From an uncultured Collinsella sp. (GTDB lineage Bacteria > Actinomycetota > Coriobacteriia > Coriobacteriales > Coriobacteriaceae): a DNA stretch of 64,000 nt. Where the stretch lies: positions 1 to 64,000 of the forward strand of contig CABURU010000002.1 of the NCBI GenBank assembly GCA_902494085.1. The letters run 5' to 3'. Each line of letters starts with the position of its first letter. The first letter of the stretch is position 1. Below the pieces are notes generated by a model, which saw only the letters and a list, made by a program, of their open reading frames with translations, searched no databases and was not told the origin of the DNA. Below are positions 54,671 to 62,721 of this stretch, in pieces. A program made the translations under genes and the position numbers.

Positions 54671-54800
54671 ATTGAAGGGCTGCTTGCGCCAGTTCCGGGC
54701 GTCCTCCTCGAGCTATTGGCGGATGACGGTCTTGTACGGCTCGAGCTTGCTCGGGGCGCTCCTCCTCGCGGGCGGGAGGACGCGCAGGCGCGGCGAGCGC
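54671..54800 (-). pseudogene. IS21-family transposase (IstA-like) remnant
   Basis: On the minus strand, directly after the cbiJ stop, the translation reads SAPSKLEPYKTVIRQ, a stop codon, then LEEDARNWRKQ. This matches from memory the IstA segment in which SKLDPYK is followed by an LEED...RKQRHTARR stretch. Only about 40 codons remain, with an internal stop and no IS ends, and it is cut off at the REP palindrome. It is a decayed fragment left by an insertion; a chance match is possible. Confidence 0.5.
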
Positions 54801-55574
54801 CTAGCGCGCGAACTCCCGTAAGAGTGCGTCTTCCACTTCCCGAAGCGAAAGGCCCCCGTCTCCCTCGGCGGGACGGGTGACCACGATGCAGCGCGCTCCC
54901 ACGTCGCGCGCGGCGGCAAGCTTCTCGGCCGTGCCGCCTACGGTTCCCGAGTCCTTGGTCACAAGCCACTGGGCTCCCACCTGCCGAAGCATCGCCTCGT
55001 TGAGCTCGCGGGTGAAGGGCCCCTGCATGCCGATGACGTGCGACGGCGAAAACCCCGCGTCGATGCACTTCGTTATAGCACCGGGCAGCGGGAGCACACG
55101 CACGAAGAAGCGCTCCGAGAAATCGGCGACGCGCGTATAGGGAGCAAGCTCCTTGCTCCCCGTCGTGAGAAGCGCGCGACCCGGGTTCTCGGAGAGAAAG
55201 CGCGCCGCGCAGGCGATCGACGCGACCGACACGACGCCTTTGGGCAGCGCCCCGGCCGCACGCGCAAGGCGCAGACATCGTACACCCACGGCAAGCGAAG
55301 CGGCCCGGATGTTGCCGCTGGCGAGCGTAGCGAAGGGGTGCGTGGCGTCGACGACGATGCGCGCGCCGGAAAGCTCGCGCTCCATGTCGGCCTCGTCGAG
55401 CCTGCTCGCATGCACCTCGATGCCCGGAAGCTCGCCCAAAAGCTCGCCTCCGTACTCGGTTGCCGCGTAGGCACGGGCGGGGATGCCCACCCCGCTCGCC
55501 CATTCGCACAGAAGGCGGCCCTCGGTGGTGCCGGCGAAGATGCGCAGCGCCGGCGCAGATGCGGGCGCCGTCAC
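54801..55574 (-). CDS. cbiJ: Precorrin-6A/cobalt-precorrin-6A reductase
   Basis: 257 residues from GTG 55574, whose GTGA overlaps the cbiC stop; the frame open to 55925 runs through cbiC and is not used. It begins ALRIFAGTTEGRLLCEWA, the NADPH-binding loop, then YGGELLG and VDATHPFATLAS, GRALLTTGSKEL, and ends with LVTKDSGTVGGTAEKLAAA and CIVVTRP, all CbiJ/CobK landmarks. It reduces the corrin ring before the methylations that lead to precorrin-8. Last gene of the operon in this window. Confidence 0.9.
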   Translation of the reverse strand: MTAPASAPALRIFAGTTEGRLLCEWASGVGIPARAYAATEYGGELLGELPGIEVHASRLDEADMERELSGARIVVDATHPFATLASGNIRAASLAVGVRCLRLARAAGALPKGVVSVASIACAARFLSENPGRALLTTGSKELAPYTRVADFSERFFVRVLPLPGAITKCIDAGFSPSHVIGMQGPFTRELNEAMLRQVGAQWLVTKDSGTVGGTAEKLAAARDVGARCIVVTRPAEGDGGLSLREVEDALLREFAR

Positions 55575-56212
55575 TTCGGGCCGCCTGGGCGCGTGATCTG
55601 GTAGAGCAGCGCGTTCATAATGGCGGCCGCCACGGTCGAGCCGCCCTTGCGACCCCTCGCGACGATGGCCGGCACGCATCGCGCGAGTAGCTCCTCTTTC
55701 GCCTCGACCACGTTCACAAACCCAACCGGCACCCCAACGACGAGCGCGGGCGCGATCTTCCCCGCGTCCATGAGCTCGGCGAGGCGCAGAAGTGCTGTGG
55801 GAGCGTTGCCGACGGCCACGATGAGCGGACCCTCGATGCCGCAAGCTATGTCCATGCTCGCAACGGCGCGAGTCGTGCCCGCGGCGCGCGCCGTTGCGGC
55901 GACATCCGGGTCGGCCATATAGCACACGGCCTGGCAGCCGATCTTCGCGAGCGCGGGCTTGCTTATGCCTGCGAGCGCCATGTTCGTGTCGGTGAGCACC
56001 GTGGCCCCTGCGCGCAGTGCGTCGAGCGCACAGTGCGCGGCGTCATGGGTGAACACGAGGGAATCGGCGTACGAGAAGTCGGCAGTGGTGTGGATGACGC
56101 GCTTCACGACGGGCTCTTCGAGCGGCGGGAACGTGCGGCCGCCGAGCTCTTCGGTGATGATCTCGAAGCTGCGCCGCTCGATGTCGCCGGGCGCCATCTC
56201 CTTGGAATCCAT
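55571..56212 (-). CDS. cbiC: Cobalt-precorrin-8 methylmutase
   Basis: The 213-residue enzyme moves the C11 methyl to C12, giving cobyrinic acid. Landmarks are ERRSFEIITEE, the catalytic-His motif RVIHTTADF, LTDTNMALAGI, and VVGVPVGFVNVVEAKE near the C-terminus, with GRKGGSTVAAAIMNALLY closing the fold. ATG 56212 directly follows the cobO stop (TAGATG). Confidence 0.93.
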   Translation of the reverse strand: MDSKEMAPGDIERRSFEIITEELGGRTFPPLEEPVVKRVIHTTADFSYADSLVFTHDAAHCALDALRAGATVLTDTNMALAGISKPALAKIGCQAVCYMADPDVAATARAAGTTRAVASMDIACGIEGPLIVAVGNAPTALLRLAELMDAGKIAPALVVGVPVGFVNVVEAKEELLARCVPAIVARGRKGGSTVAAAIMNALLYQITRPGGPK

Positions 56213-56728
56213 CTAGTACTCCACTCCTTCCCTTGCACATATCCCCTGCTCGTAGGGGTGTTTCTCGCACCGCATCTCGGTTATGTAGTCGGCCTTCTCC
56301 ACGATCTTGCGGGAAGGCGCGCGCCCAGTGAGCGCTACTTCGACGCCGCGCGCGGACATATCGAGCGCGCGGTCCACGAGCGCCTCGTCGACAAGCCCCT
56401 TCGAAAGCGCGTCGAGCGCCTCGTCGAGCACGAGCAGCCCCTCCTGCGCGCCCTCGAGCTCGGCGAGCGCGGAAGCGAGGTTCCCATCGTGCAACTCGCG
56501 CGTCGCGGCAAGTTCTTCCGACGTCATGGACCAGGTAAACTTGTCCGACGCCTTCCCCGCGAACACGGGCACGCCGAAATGCTCGGCGAGCAGGCGCGCC
56601 TCCCCGCTTTCGCCGTCTTTCAGGAACTGCACAACGACGACGCGGCGGCCTGCGGCGAGCATGCGAAGGGCGAGCCCCATCGCCGCCGTGGTCTTGCCTT
56701 TGCCGTCGCCATGATACACGTGGATCAT
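56213..56728 (-). CDS. cobO: Cob(I)yrinic acid a,c-diamide adenosyltransferase
   Basis: 171 residues from ATG 56728 (ATGA overlap with the cbiP stop). It is a P-loop protein of the CobA/CobO/BtuR family: MIHVYHGDGKGKTTAAMGLALR at the N-terminus, VVVVQFLKDGESGE, VLDEALDALSKGL and LTGRAPSRKIVEKADYITEM. It attaches the 5'-deoxyadenosyl group to cobalt. The open frame upstream of 56728 is an artefact of the cbiP region. Confidence 0.93.
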   Translation of the reverse strand: MIHVYHGDGKGKTTAAMGLALRMLAAGRRVVVVQFLKDGESGEARLLAEHFGVPVFAGKASDKFTWSMTSEELAATRELHDGNLASALAELEGAQEGLLVLDEALDALSKGLVDEALVDRALDMSARGVEVALTGRAPSRKIVEKADYITEMRCEKHPYEQGICAREGVEY

Positions 56729-58224
56729 ACGCCCTCCTCGATAATGCGGTAGACATACTCCATGTCGAGCGCCCCGCGCACGACGTCGGCCAGGCGGTCG
56801 AACTCGCGCGCACGGTGATCGGCCGCGGACGCCGCGCCCGCAGCACCCACGACGCTCTCGGGCAGGCCGCGCATGCGCGCAAGCGAGCGCGCGAGGGCGA
56901 GCGCCACCCCCGGTTCGTCGAACAGGCCGTGGAGATAGGTTCCAAACACGTTTCCGCAGGCCGCGCCTTCTGGTTTGCCGCCAATCGTGCCCGCAGGGGC
57001 GCAGGAGACGGTCGTTTCGCCGTCGTGAATCTCGTACCCGCGCGCCGTCATGCCGTTCCACACCGAGAACGCGCCTTGGGCGCCCGTGATGCGCAGCTCC
57101 GACTGGGCGAGGCGCTTTTCCTCCTTGAACACCGTACTTGCAGGGATGAGCCCGAGCCCACGCGCGGTGCCAGCGCCTTCCCTGCCGTGCGGATCGGAAA
57201 GCTCGTCTCCCAAAAGCTGGTAGCCTCCGCATATGCCGAGCACCGGCGTGCCCGCGCCCGAAAGCGCGCGTACACAAGCTCCGATGCCGCTAGCCGCAAG
57301 CCAGCGCGCGTCGTCGAGCGTGGTCTTCGAGCCGGGGAGCACCACCAGGTCGGGTCGGCCCAGATCGGTCGTCGAGGATACGTAGCGCACGCCCATGCCG
57401 GGCACGCGCGAAAGCGGGTCGAAGTCGGTGAAGTTCGACAGATGCGGAAGGCGCACGACGGCGACGTCGATGACGCCGCGCGCCTCGCGGGCAGATAGGC
57501 GCGGCGCGAGCGAGTCCTCGTCGTCCAGGTCGAGCGTAAGATACGGCACGACCCCCACGACGGGAACCCCGCACATCTTCTCGAGCGGGGCCAAACCCGG
57601 GCGCAGGATTTCCACATCGCCGCGGAACTTGTTCACCACAAGCCCCCGCAAAAGCGCGCGGTCCTCGGGCGCAAGGAGCGCGACCGTGCCGTAGAGCTGG
57701 GCAAACACCCCGCCTGGGTCGATGTCGCCCGCGAGCAGCACGGGAGAGGACACGGCGCGCGCGAGCCCCATGTTGACAATGTCGTTTTCGGCAAGGTTGA
57801 TTTCGACGGGGCTGCCGGCGCCCTCGATGACGATGACGTCGTTTTCCTCCGCGAGCGAATCGAACGCCTCCAAAATCTGCGGCATGAGCGCCTTCTTTCG
57901 CGCGAAGTAGTCCCTCGCAGCGAAGGCTCCCTGCGCCTTGCCGGCCACGATGAGCTGGCTTCGGTGGTCGCTTTCGGGCTTGAGCAGGATGGGGTTCATG
58001 CGCACGTCGGGCGCGATGCCGCATGCCTCGGCCTGCATGATCTGGGCGCGCCCCATCTCGAGCCCGTCGGCCGTGACACCGCTGTTGAGCGCCATGTTCT
58101 GGCTCTTGAAGGGAGTCACGCGCAGGCCGTCCTGCGAAAGCACGCGGCACAGCCCCGCCGCAAGCAGGCTCTTCCCCGCGTTCGACATGGTGCCCTGGAT
58201 CATGATGGGCTTCGCCCTACCCAC
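56725..58224 (-). CDS. cbiP: Cobyric acid synthase
   Basis: 499 residues from GTG 58224, which has AAGGAGG nine bases upstream and overlaps the cobD stop by 8 bases. It begins with MIQGTMSNAGKSLLAAGLCRVL (ATP-binding loop) and FKSQNMALNSG, then the glutamine-amidotransferase half with LGICGGYQLLG (Cys nucleophile) and NVFGTYLHGLFD with the His. It amidates four carboxyls of adenosylcobyrinic acid diamide. The name cobQ is used in aerobic-pathway genomes. Confidence 0.94.
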   Translation of the reverse strand: MGRAKPIMIQGTMSNAGKSLLAAGLCRVLSQDGLRVTPFKSQNMALNSGVTADGLEMGRAQIMQAEACGIAPDVRMNPILLKPESDHRSQLIVAGKAQGAFAARDYFARKKALMPQILEAFDSLAEENDVIVIEGAGSPVEINLAENDIVNMGLARAVSSPVLLAGDIDPGGVFAQLYGTVALLAPEDRALLRGLVVNKFRGDVEILRPGLAPLEKMCGVPVVGVVPYLTLDLDDEDSLAPRLSAREARGVIDVAVVRLPHLSNFTDFDPLSRVPGMGVRYVSSTTDLGRPDLVVLPGSKTTLDDARWLAASGIGACVRALSGAGTPVLGICGGYQLLGDELSDPHGREGAGTARGLGLIPASTVFKEEKRLAQSELRITGAQGAFSVWNGMTARGYEIHDGETTVSCAPAGTIGGKPEGAACGNVFGTYLHGLFDEPGVALALARSLARMRGLPESVVGAAGAASAADHRAREFDRLADVVRGALDMEYVYRIIEEGV

Positions 58225-59440
58225 GGGTATCGACCTCCTTCGCCGAGCCCCGGCCATCTGCGCCCGCCATAGCGCCGCTGCATGAAGCGCCGCCCCGTTC
58301 GTCGGGTTCGCCTTCGCCCGATGCGCCTTCCGCCCGAAGCGCGCGGCTGAACGCCATCGCAAGCCGAGCGTTCTCCTTGCGCGTGCGCACCGCGACGCGG
58401 CACCAGAAACGGGACAGTACCGAAAACGAGTCGCACGTGCGGACCAAAACGCCCTGATTATACAGGCGCTCGGGGAAGTCTTTCGCCGGCGTGCGGACTA
58501 AAAGGAAGTTCGCATCCGACGGCACGACGGAAAGCCCGAGCGAGGAGAGCTCGTGGGAAAGCCACGCTCGCTCGCCCGCCAATACATCGCGCGTGCGTGA
58601 GACGTATTCGACGTCTTCCAGGGCGGCGATGCCCGCGGCCTCGGCGACCGAGGAGACGGGCCACGCCTGCCCCGCCCGGCGAATCCCCTCGATGAGTTGG
58701 GCGTTTCCACTGATCAGATATCCCAACCGCAACCCCGCCATTCCGTAGAGCTTGGTGAACGCGGAGAGCACGGCCACATGGCGCGAACACGCGGCGCGTG
58801 CGGCCACGCTCCTTTCGCGGGCGTCAGGCGCGAATCCGAGGAAGCACTCATCCACGACGAGCAGCGCGCCCGCCTGCTCGCAGCGGCAAGCCGCGGCATC
58901 GATCACGCGGGGGTCGACGAGGCGCCCCGTCGGGTTATTCGGATTGCAGAGGTACGCCACGTCTCCCGGCCCCTCGATCGCGTGGGCGAAGGAGGCGGGC
59001 ACGTCGAAGTCGTCCGCTTCGGAGAGCGGGAACTCCTGCACGCATGCGCCGTAGTACGATGCCGCCTCCGCATATTCAGAGAACGTCGGCGCGCACACGA
59101 CGAGGCGTTTCGGGCGCACCGCCGCGGCGAGCCGCCAGATGATATCGGACGCGCCCGCGCCGCAGACGATAGTATCTTCGGGAATGCCCTGGGCGCGCGC
59201 TAGGGCGCGAACGAGGGCAAGACTTTCCCTATCGGGGTAGGCGTCGATTCGAGAAAGCGCCTTGCAAGCTGCGGCGACGGCGCGCGGCGAAGGGCCTGCC
59301 GGATTCACGTTCACCGAGAAGTCAATGAGGTCGGAGGCGCCCCCTTCGCAACCGATGCCGAGCGATTGCGCGCTGCCCCCATGCGTACGGGCGCGCAGGA
59401 TTCCCCCGGCAGCCCGGGACGCAGCGTGGTCTTCCCTCAT
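58217..59440 (-). CDS. cobD: Threonine-phosphate decarboxylase (CobD-type aminotransferase fold)
   Basis: About 407 residues from ATG 59440 (ATGA overlap with the cbiB stop). It is a PLP enzyme of the HisC/CobD type: IDFSVNVNPAGPS at the N-terminus, YPDRESLALV, GASDIIWRL, CNPNNPTGRL, VVDECFLGF, and the PLP-lysine motif SAFTKLYGMAGLRLGYL. It makes (R)-1-amino-2-propanol phosphate for the nucleotide-loop linker. The last ~40 residues (EGASGEGEPDERGGASC...) are a low-complexity extension that overlaps the next gene's ribosome-binding site. Confidence 0.9.
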   Translation of the reverse strand: MREDHAASRAAGGILRARTHGGSAQSLGIGCEGGASDLIDFSVNVNPAGPSPRAVAAACKALSRIDAYPDRESLALVRALARAQGIPEDTIVCGAGASDIIWRLAAAVRPKRLVVCAPTFSEYAEAASYYGACVQEFPLSEADDFDVPASFAHAIEGPGDVAYLCNPNNPTGRLVDPRVIDAAACRCEQAGALLVVDECFLGFAPDARERSVAARAACSRHVAVLSAFTKLYGMAGLRLGYLISGNAQLIEGIRRAGQAWPVSSVAEAAGIAALEDVEYVSRTRDVLAGERAWLSHELSSLGLSVVPSDANFLLVRTPAKDFPERLYNQGVLVRTCDSFSVLSRFWCRVAVRTRKENARLAMAFSRALRAEGASGEGEPDERGGASCSGAMAGADGRGSAKEVDTRG

Positions 59441-60411
59441 GCCATCGCCCCCACGGCGAGCACGACCGCCGCGCGCGCGGCGCCGAACAAGACGAGCGCG
59501 CATACGGACGCGGCGAGCATGAGCCTTGTCGCCCGGGCGATGTCGCCCCACTCGATTTCGCGGGACGCGTCGCCTATCGTCGGTTTCTCAACGAGCTTGC
59601 CGAAATACACCGCGGGTCCCGCCAGGCGCAGCCCGAGCGCGCCCGCGCACGCTGACTCGGTCTGCGCCGAGTTGGGGCTCGCATGGCGACGCCTGTCGCG
59701 GCGCCAGATGCGCGCCGCCCCGCGCGCGTCGAGCCCAACAATCGGGCACACGGCGATCATAAGCAGGGCCGATAAGCGCGAGGGAATCCAGTTCACCGCA
59801 TCGTCGAGGCGCGCCGAGGCGCAGCCGAAGTCGATGTAGCGCGCGTTTTTGTAGCCCACCATGCTGTCGAGCGTGTTCACAGCCTTGTACGCCATGCCCA
59901 AGGGCGCACCCCCGATCATAAGGTAGAAAAGCGGCGCGATGACGCCGTCGCTCGCGTTCTCCGCCACCGTTTCCACGGCGGCGCGCGCAACGCCCTGCTC
60001 GTCGAGAACAGACGTGTCGCGTCCCACGATGAGCCCGACTGTTTCGCGCGCCGCGACAAGGCCGCCCTTCGAGAACGCGCGGGCCACGGCCAGGCTCTGG
60101 CGGCGCAGCTCGCATGCCGCAAGAATCTGATAGCTCGCCCATGCCTCGGCCACGAAGCGCAAGCCGGGGTGAACCATGCCGCAAAGATGCAGGATTCCCC
60201 AGGTCAAAAGCCCACACGCAAGCGGAAGCGCCACGGCGAGCACAAGCCCTGCGGCGCGCGTGCCCGCGGACGTTTGCGGGAATGCGCCCCGCAGGCGGCC
60301 TTCGGCCCACGTGATCGCGCGCCCCATGGCGACGACGGGATGGGGAAGCCAGCGCGGGTCGCCGAAGGCAAGGTCGGCCGCGAACCCAGCGGCGACGGCA
60401 AGAATCGTCAT
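59437..60411 (-). CDS. cbiB: Adenosylcobinamide-phosphate synthase
   Basis: 324 residues from ATG 60411, which shares one base with the upstream stop (TGATG). It has several membrane segments: AAGFAADLAFGDPRWLPHPVVAMGRAI at the start, then VETVAENASDGVIAPLFYLMIGGAPLGMAYKAVNTLDSMVGYKN and GLRLAGPAVYFGKLVEKPTIGD. It joins aminopropanol phosphate to adenosylcobyric acid at the membrane, where CobS also works. The open frame upstream to 60690 lies within the cobU/cobC fusion. Confidence 0.93.
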   Translation of the reverse strand: MTILAVAAGFAADLAFGDPRWLPHPVVAMGRAITWAEGRLRGAFPQTSAGTRAAGLVLAVALPLACGLLTWGILHLCGMVHPGLRFVAEAWASYQILAACELRRQSLAVARAFSKGGLVAARETVGLIVGRDTSVLDEQGVARAAVETVAENASDGVIAPLFYLMIGGAPLGMAYKAVNTLDSMVGYKNARYIDFGCASARLDDAVNWIPSRLSALLMIAVCPIVGLDARGAARIWRRDRRRHASPNSAQTESACAGALGLRLAGPAVYFGKLVEKPTIGDASREIEWGDIARATRLMLAASVCALVLFGAARAAVVLAVGAMA

Positions 60412-61412
60412 CACCGGGCATCGCCCCCCGAAGCGGGGCGAACGTCGCGAAGGCAGCGCCCATCCCAGGTGGCGGCCCATGCGCCGCCCGGCTCGGTATG
60501 CACGTCGAAGTATTCCATTTTCGGGACAGCAAGCTCGGAAAGCAGCGCTTTCACGGTACCCGCGTGAACGACGAAGACGGCGCGCCCACTCCCCTGGGCG
60601 CGCTCCGATTCGCACGCCTCCCGAAACGCCGCGACGACGCGGCGGGTGAAATCGCTCTTGCCCTCGCCATGCGGGCAGCGCGTCTCGCACCAGGAGTCTA
60701 CCCAGGCGCGGTAGCGCGCATCCTCTTTAAGCTCGGCGGCGCTTCGCCCCTCGAAGTCACCGAAATCCATCTCGCGCAGACCGAGGCATGCCATAAGCTC
60801 CGCATTCGGGAAGAGGATGCGTGCCGTCTGGTCGGTGCGGGCCATGCCACTCGTGATAACACGGAACACGTCACGATCGCACGCGAGCTCGCGCAAAGCG
60901 CGCTCGCCCGCACTCGACAGGGGCTCGTCGGTGCCCGCCCCGCTGTAGCGATGGTCTTCCGTGCCCGCCGTGGCACCATGGCGCACGAAGACGACTTCCA
61001 AAGGCGCGCCCGCGCCCTGCGCCCCTCGAGGTGCATCGGTAAGGTTTCCTTTGATGACCTGGGGAATCCCGCACGTCATGCGCACGACGACGTCGGCGCG
61101 CGCAGCGAGCGCGCATCCCAGACGCCCCGCGCGCTCGCGCCATTGGGCGTCTTCCGCACGCATGGGGACGACCCCCGAGCCGACCAAGGACAGAATCACT
61201 GCGTCGAAGCCGATCAGCCGCTCGAGCGCCCGGTCAGCGTCGAGCGCGCGTACGAGTTCCTCAACACGGTACGCGACGCGGCCGGCAAAAGCCGCGGGCA
61301 CGCCGCCCTCCGCAAGCTGCGCCGCGTCGACGAAATCGTCCGCCGCGAACCCGAGCTTTTCGCGCACGAAGGTCCTCTTCCCCGAATGCGCACCACCTAC
61401 CACGAGAATCAT
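60411..61412 (-). CDS. CobU-like nucleotidyltransferase fused to alpha-ribazole phosphatase (CobC)
   Basis: 333 residues from ATG 61412 (ATGA overlap with the cobS stop). Residues 1-140 are a CobU-like P-loop domain: LVVGGAHSGKRTF at the start, and near its end LVGSGVVPMRAEDAQWRERAGRLG and ADVVVRMTCGIPQVIKG, the canonical C-terminal motifs of CobU. The His-containing segment that carries the GMP intermediate in CobU is not evident. From about 143 comes a histidine phosphatase: VVFVRHGATAGTEDHRYSG, SGMARTDQTA, and VFVVHAGTVKALL. CobC removes phosphate from alpha-ribazole phosphate. A stand-alone CobU is encoded two genes upstream, so the two may split the kinase and guanylyltransferase jobs. 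Confidence 0.8.
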   Translation of the reverse strand: MILVVGGAHSGKRTFVREKLGFAADDFVDAAQLAEGGVPAAFAGRVAYRVEELVRALDADRALERLIGFDAVILSLVGSGVVPMRAEDAQWRERAGRLGCALAARADVVVRMTCGIPQVIKGNLTDAPRGAQGAGAPLEVVFVRHGATAGTEDHRYSGAGTDEPLSSAGERALRELACDRDVFRVITSGMARTDQTARILFPNAELMACLGLREMDFGDFEGRSAAELKEDARYRAWVDSWCETRCPHGEGKSDFTRRVVAAFREACESERAQGSGRAVFVVHAGTVKALLSELAVPKMEYFDVHTEPGGAWAATWDGRCLRDVRPASGGDAR

Positions 61413-62176
61413 AGGAGCATACCCCCCGCCACCAGCATGGCAAGCATCGCGAGCTCGGCCCATTGCAGAAACCATCCGGCCAAATCCCCCGTCACCCCGC
61501 CGAAGCGGGACAGGGCAACATGGTGGTACCACGCGAGCGCCAAAAGCCCCGCCACCGCCATAAGGGCGCCGACGGCCTGAGCGCACGCGACCATCCCTGC
61601 AGCCGAAGCCGCAGCGAAAGCGCAAAGCGGCACGACGATCGCCGCGCGCTTCTTCGAAGGCGAGAGCCCCGCGGCCATGCCGTCCGCCCGCGCGGCAGGC
61701 CAGCATTCTACGGCGAGCCCCGAAAGCGCGCGGGAGAACACGAGCGAGCACAGAAGCGCGAGGAACGCCCCCGCCGTAAGTGGCAGCGCGGCGAACAGGG
61801 AAAACTGCAGAATAAGGTACACAACAACACCAATGACCCCGAAGGCGCCCGCCCGCGGGTCGTGCATGATCTCGAGCTTTCGCTCGCGCGGGGCCCAACT
61901 TGCAAGCGCATCGGAGGTGTCGCAGAGCCCGTCTAGGTGGATGCCTCCCGTCACCGCCACAGGCAGCGCCGCGAGCACGGCCGCGACGATGGTCGCGGGT
62001 ACGCCGAGCAGGTTCGCCACGTACCCCCACGCCGTCATGAGGAAGCCTTCCGCAAGGCCCACCAGGGGAAACGCGGCAAGCGCATGGGTTGATCCGAAAT
62101 CGGTCCAGGCCGATTTCGGGACGGGGATGCGCGAGAACGTTCCGAACGCCGCGCCGATTGCCTCTGCTATCTTCAC
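61409..62176 (-). CDS. cobS: Adenosylcobinamide-GDP ribazoletransferase
   Basis: 255 residues from GTG 62176 (GTGA overlap with the cobU stop). It is an integral membrane protein with the CobS motif TGGIHLDGLCDTSDAL and HDPRAGAFGVIG, LVFSRALSG and WYHHVALSRFGGVTGDLAG. It condenses adenosylcobinamide-GDP with alpha-ribazole (phosphate), the last assembly step of the coenzyme. Length is typical. Confidence 0.93.
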   Translation of the reverse strand: MKIAEAIGAAFGTFSRIPVPKSAWTDFGSTHALAAFPLVGLAEGFLMTAWGYVANLLGVPATIVAAVLAALPVAVTGGIHLDGLCDTSDALASWAPRERKLEIMHDPRAGAFGVIGVVVYLILQFSLFAALPLTAGAFLALLCSLVFSRALSGLAVECWPAARADGMAAGLSPSKKRAAIVVPLCAFAAASAAGMVACAQAVGALMAVAGLLALAWYHHVALSRFGGVTGDLAGWFLQWAELAMLAMLVAGGMLL

Positions 62177-62721
62177 CTTGTAGGTCCTTCGCCTTTCATC
62201 CACACGGGAATCCCGCATACCACTTCGACTGCACGGTCGGCCAGCGCCACCACACCCGCGTTCACGCGCGCGAGCGCGCGCCTCCATGCCTCGGTCCCCT
62301 CATCGTAGCGCATCCCATCGGCGAACACGTCGACGGTGACCACCACCGTATACGCAGCGGCCTGAGCGAGCCGTTCGATGCCTCCGAGCACCTCGCGCGC
62401 CGCAGCGTCGGGGTCACGTGGGGACAAGCCGCCTTCCGCGAAGAGCTCGTTCGCAACCAGGTTGCCCACGTCCTCCAAAAGAAGCGTGCAGCCGCACGGA
62501 AGCCCGGACGCTGCGGCGCCCACGTCACGCGTGCGCTCGAGGGTGGAAAACCCTTTGCCCTCGCGCAGCGCCCGATGGCGCGCGATGCGACGGTCGCCCT
62601 CTTCCCCGAAGGGCTCCATCGTTGCCAGGTACACGCGGGGGCCGTCGTGCCCGAGGCACAGGGACTCGGCGTAGGCGCTCTTGCCGCTCGCGGCGGCGCC
62701 GATGACGAGCGTCACCGTCAT
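62173..62721 (-). CDS. cobU: Adenosylcobinamide kinase/guanylyltransferase (CobU-type, variant)
   Basis: 182 residues from ATG 62721 (ATGA overlap with the cobT stop). The P-loop is VIGAAASGKSAYAES. YLATMEPFGEEGDRRIARHRALR contains the conserved His of the guanylylated intermediate. The middle reads LLEDVGNLVANELF in place of the usual NEVGxGIVP motif, and the end reads EVVCGIPVWMKGE. It belongs to the divergent CobU class seen in anaerobes. It phosphorylates adenosylcobinamide and/or adds GMP. The missing GIVP-type motif is present in the fused protein at 60411-61412. Confidence 0.85.
   Translation of the reverse strand: MTVTLVIGAAASGKSAYAESLCLGHDGPRVYLATMEPFGEEGDRRIARHRALREGKGFSTLERTRDVGAAASGLPCGCTLLLEDVGNLVANELFAEGGLSPRDPDAAAREVLGGIERLAQAAAYTVVVTVDVFADGMRYDEGTEAWRRALARVNAGVVALADRAVEVVCGIPVWMKGEGPTR

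Noticed and set aside
55575..55925. N-terminal extension of CbiJ
   Set aside because: It lies entirely within cbiC, has Arg-rich shadow composition, and a GTGA start at 55574 fits the operon pattern.
56729..57277. Long N-terminal extension of CobO
   Set aside because: The extension is an antisense-free shadow of cbiP rich in Arg and Gly; the family begins at MIHVYHG and has an ATGA overlap at 56725-56728.
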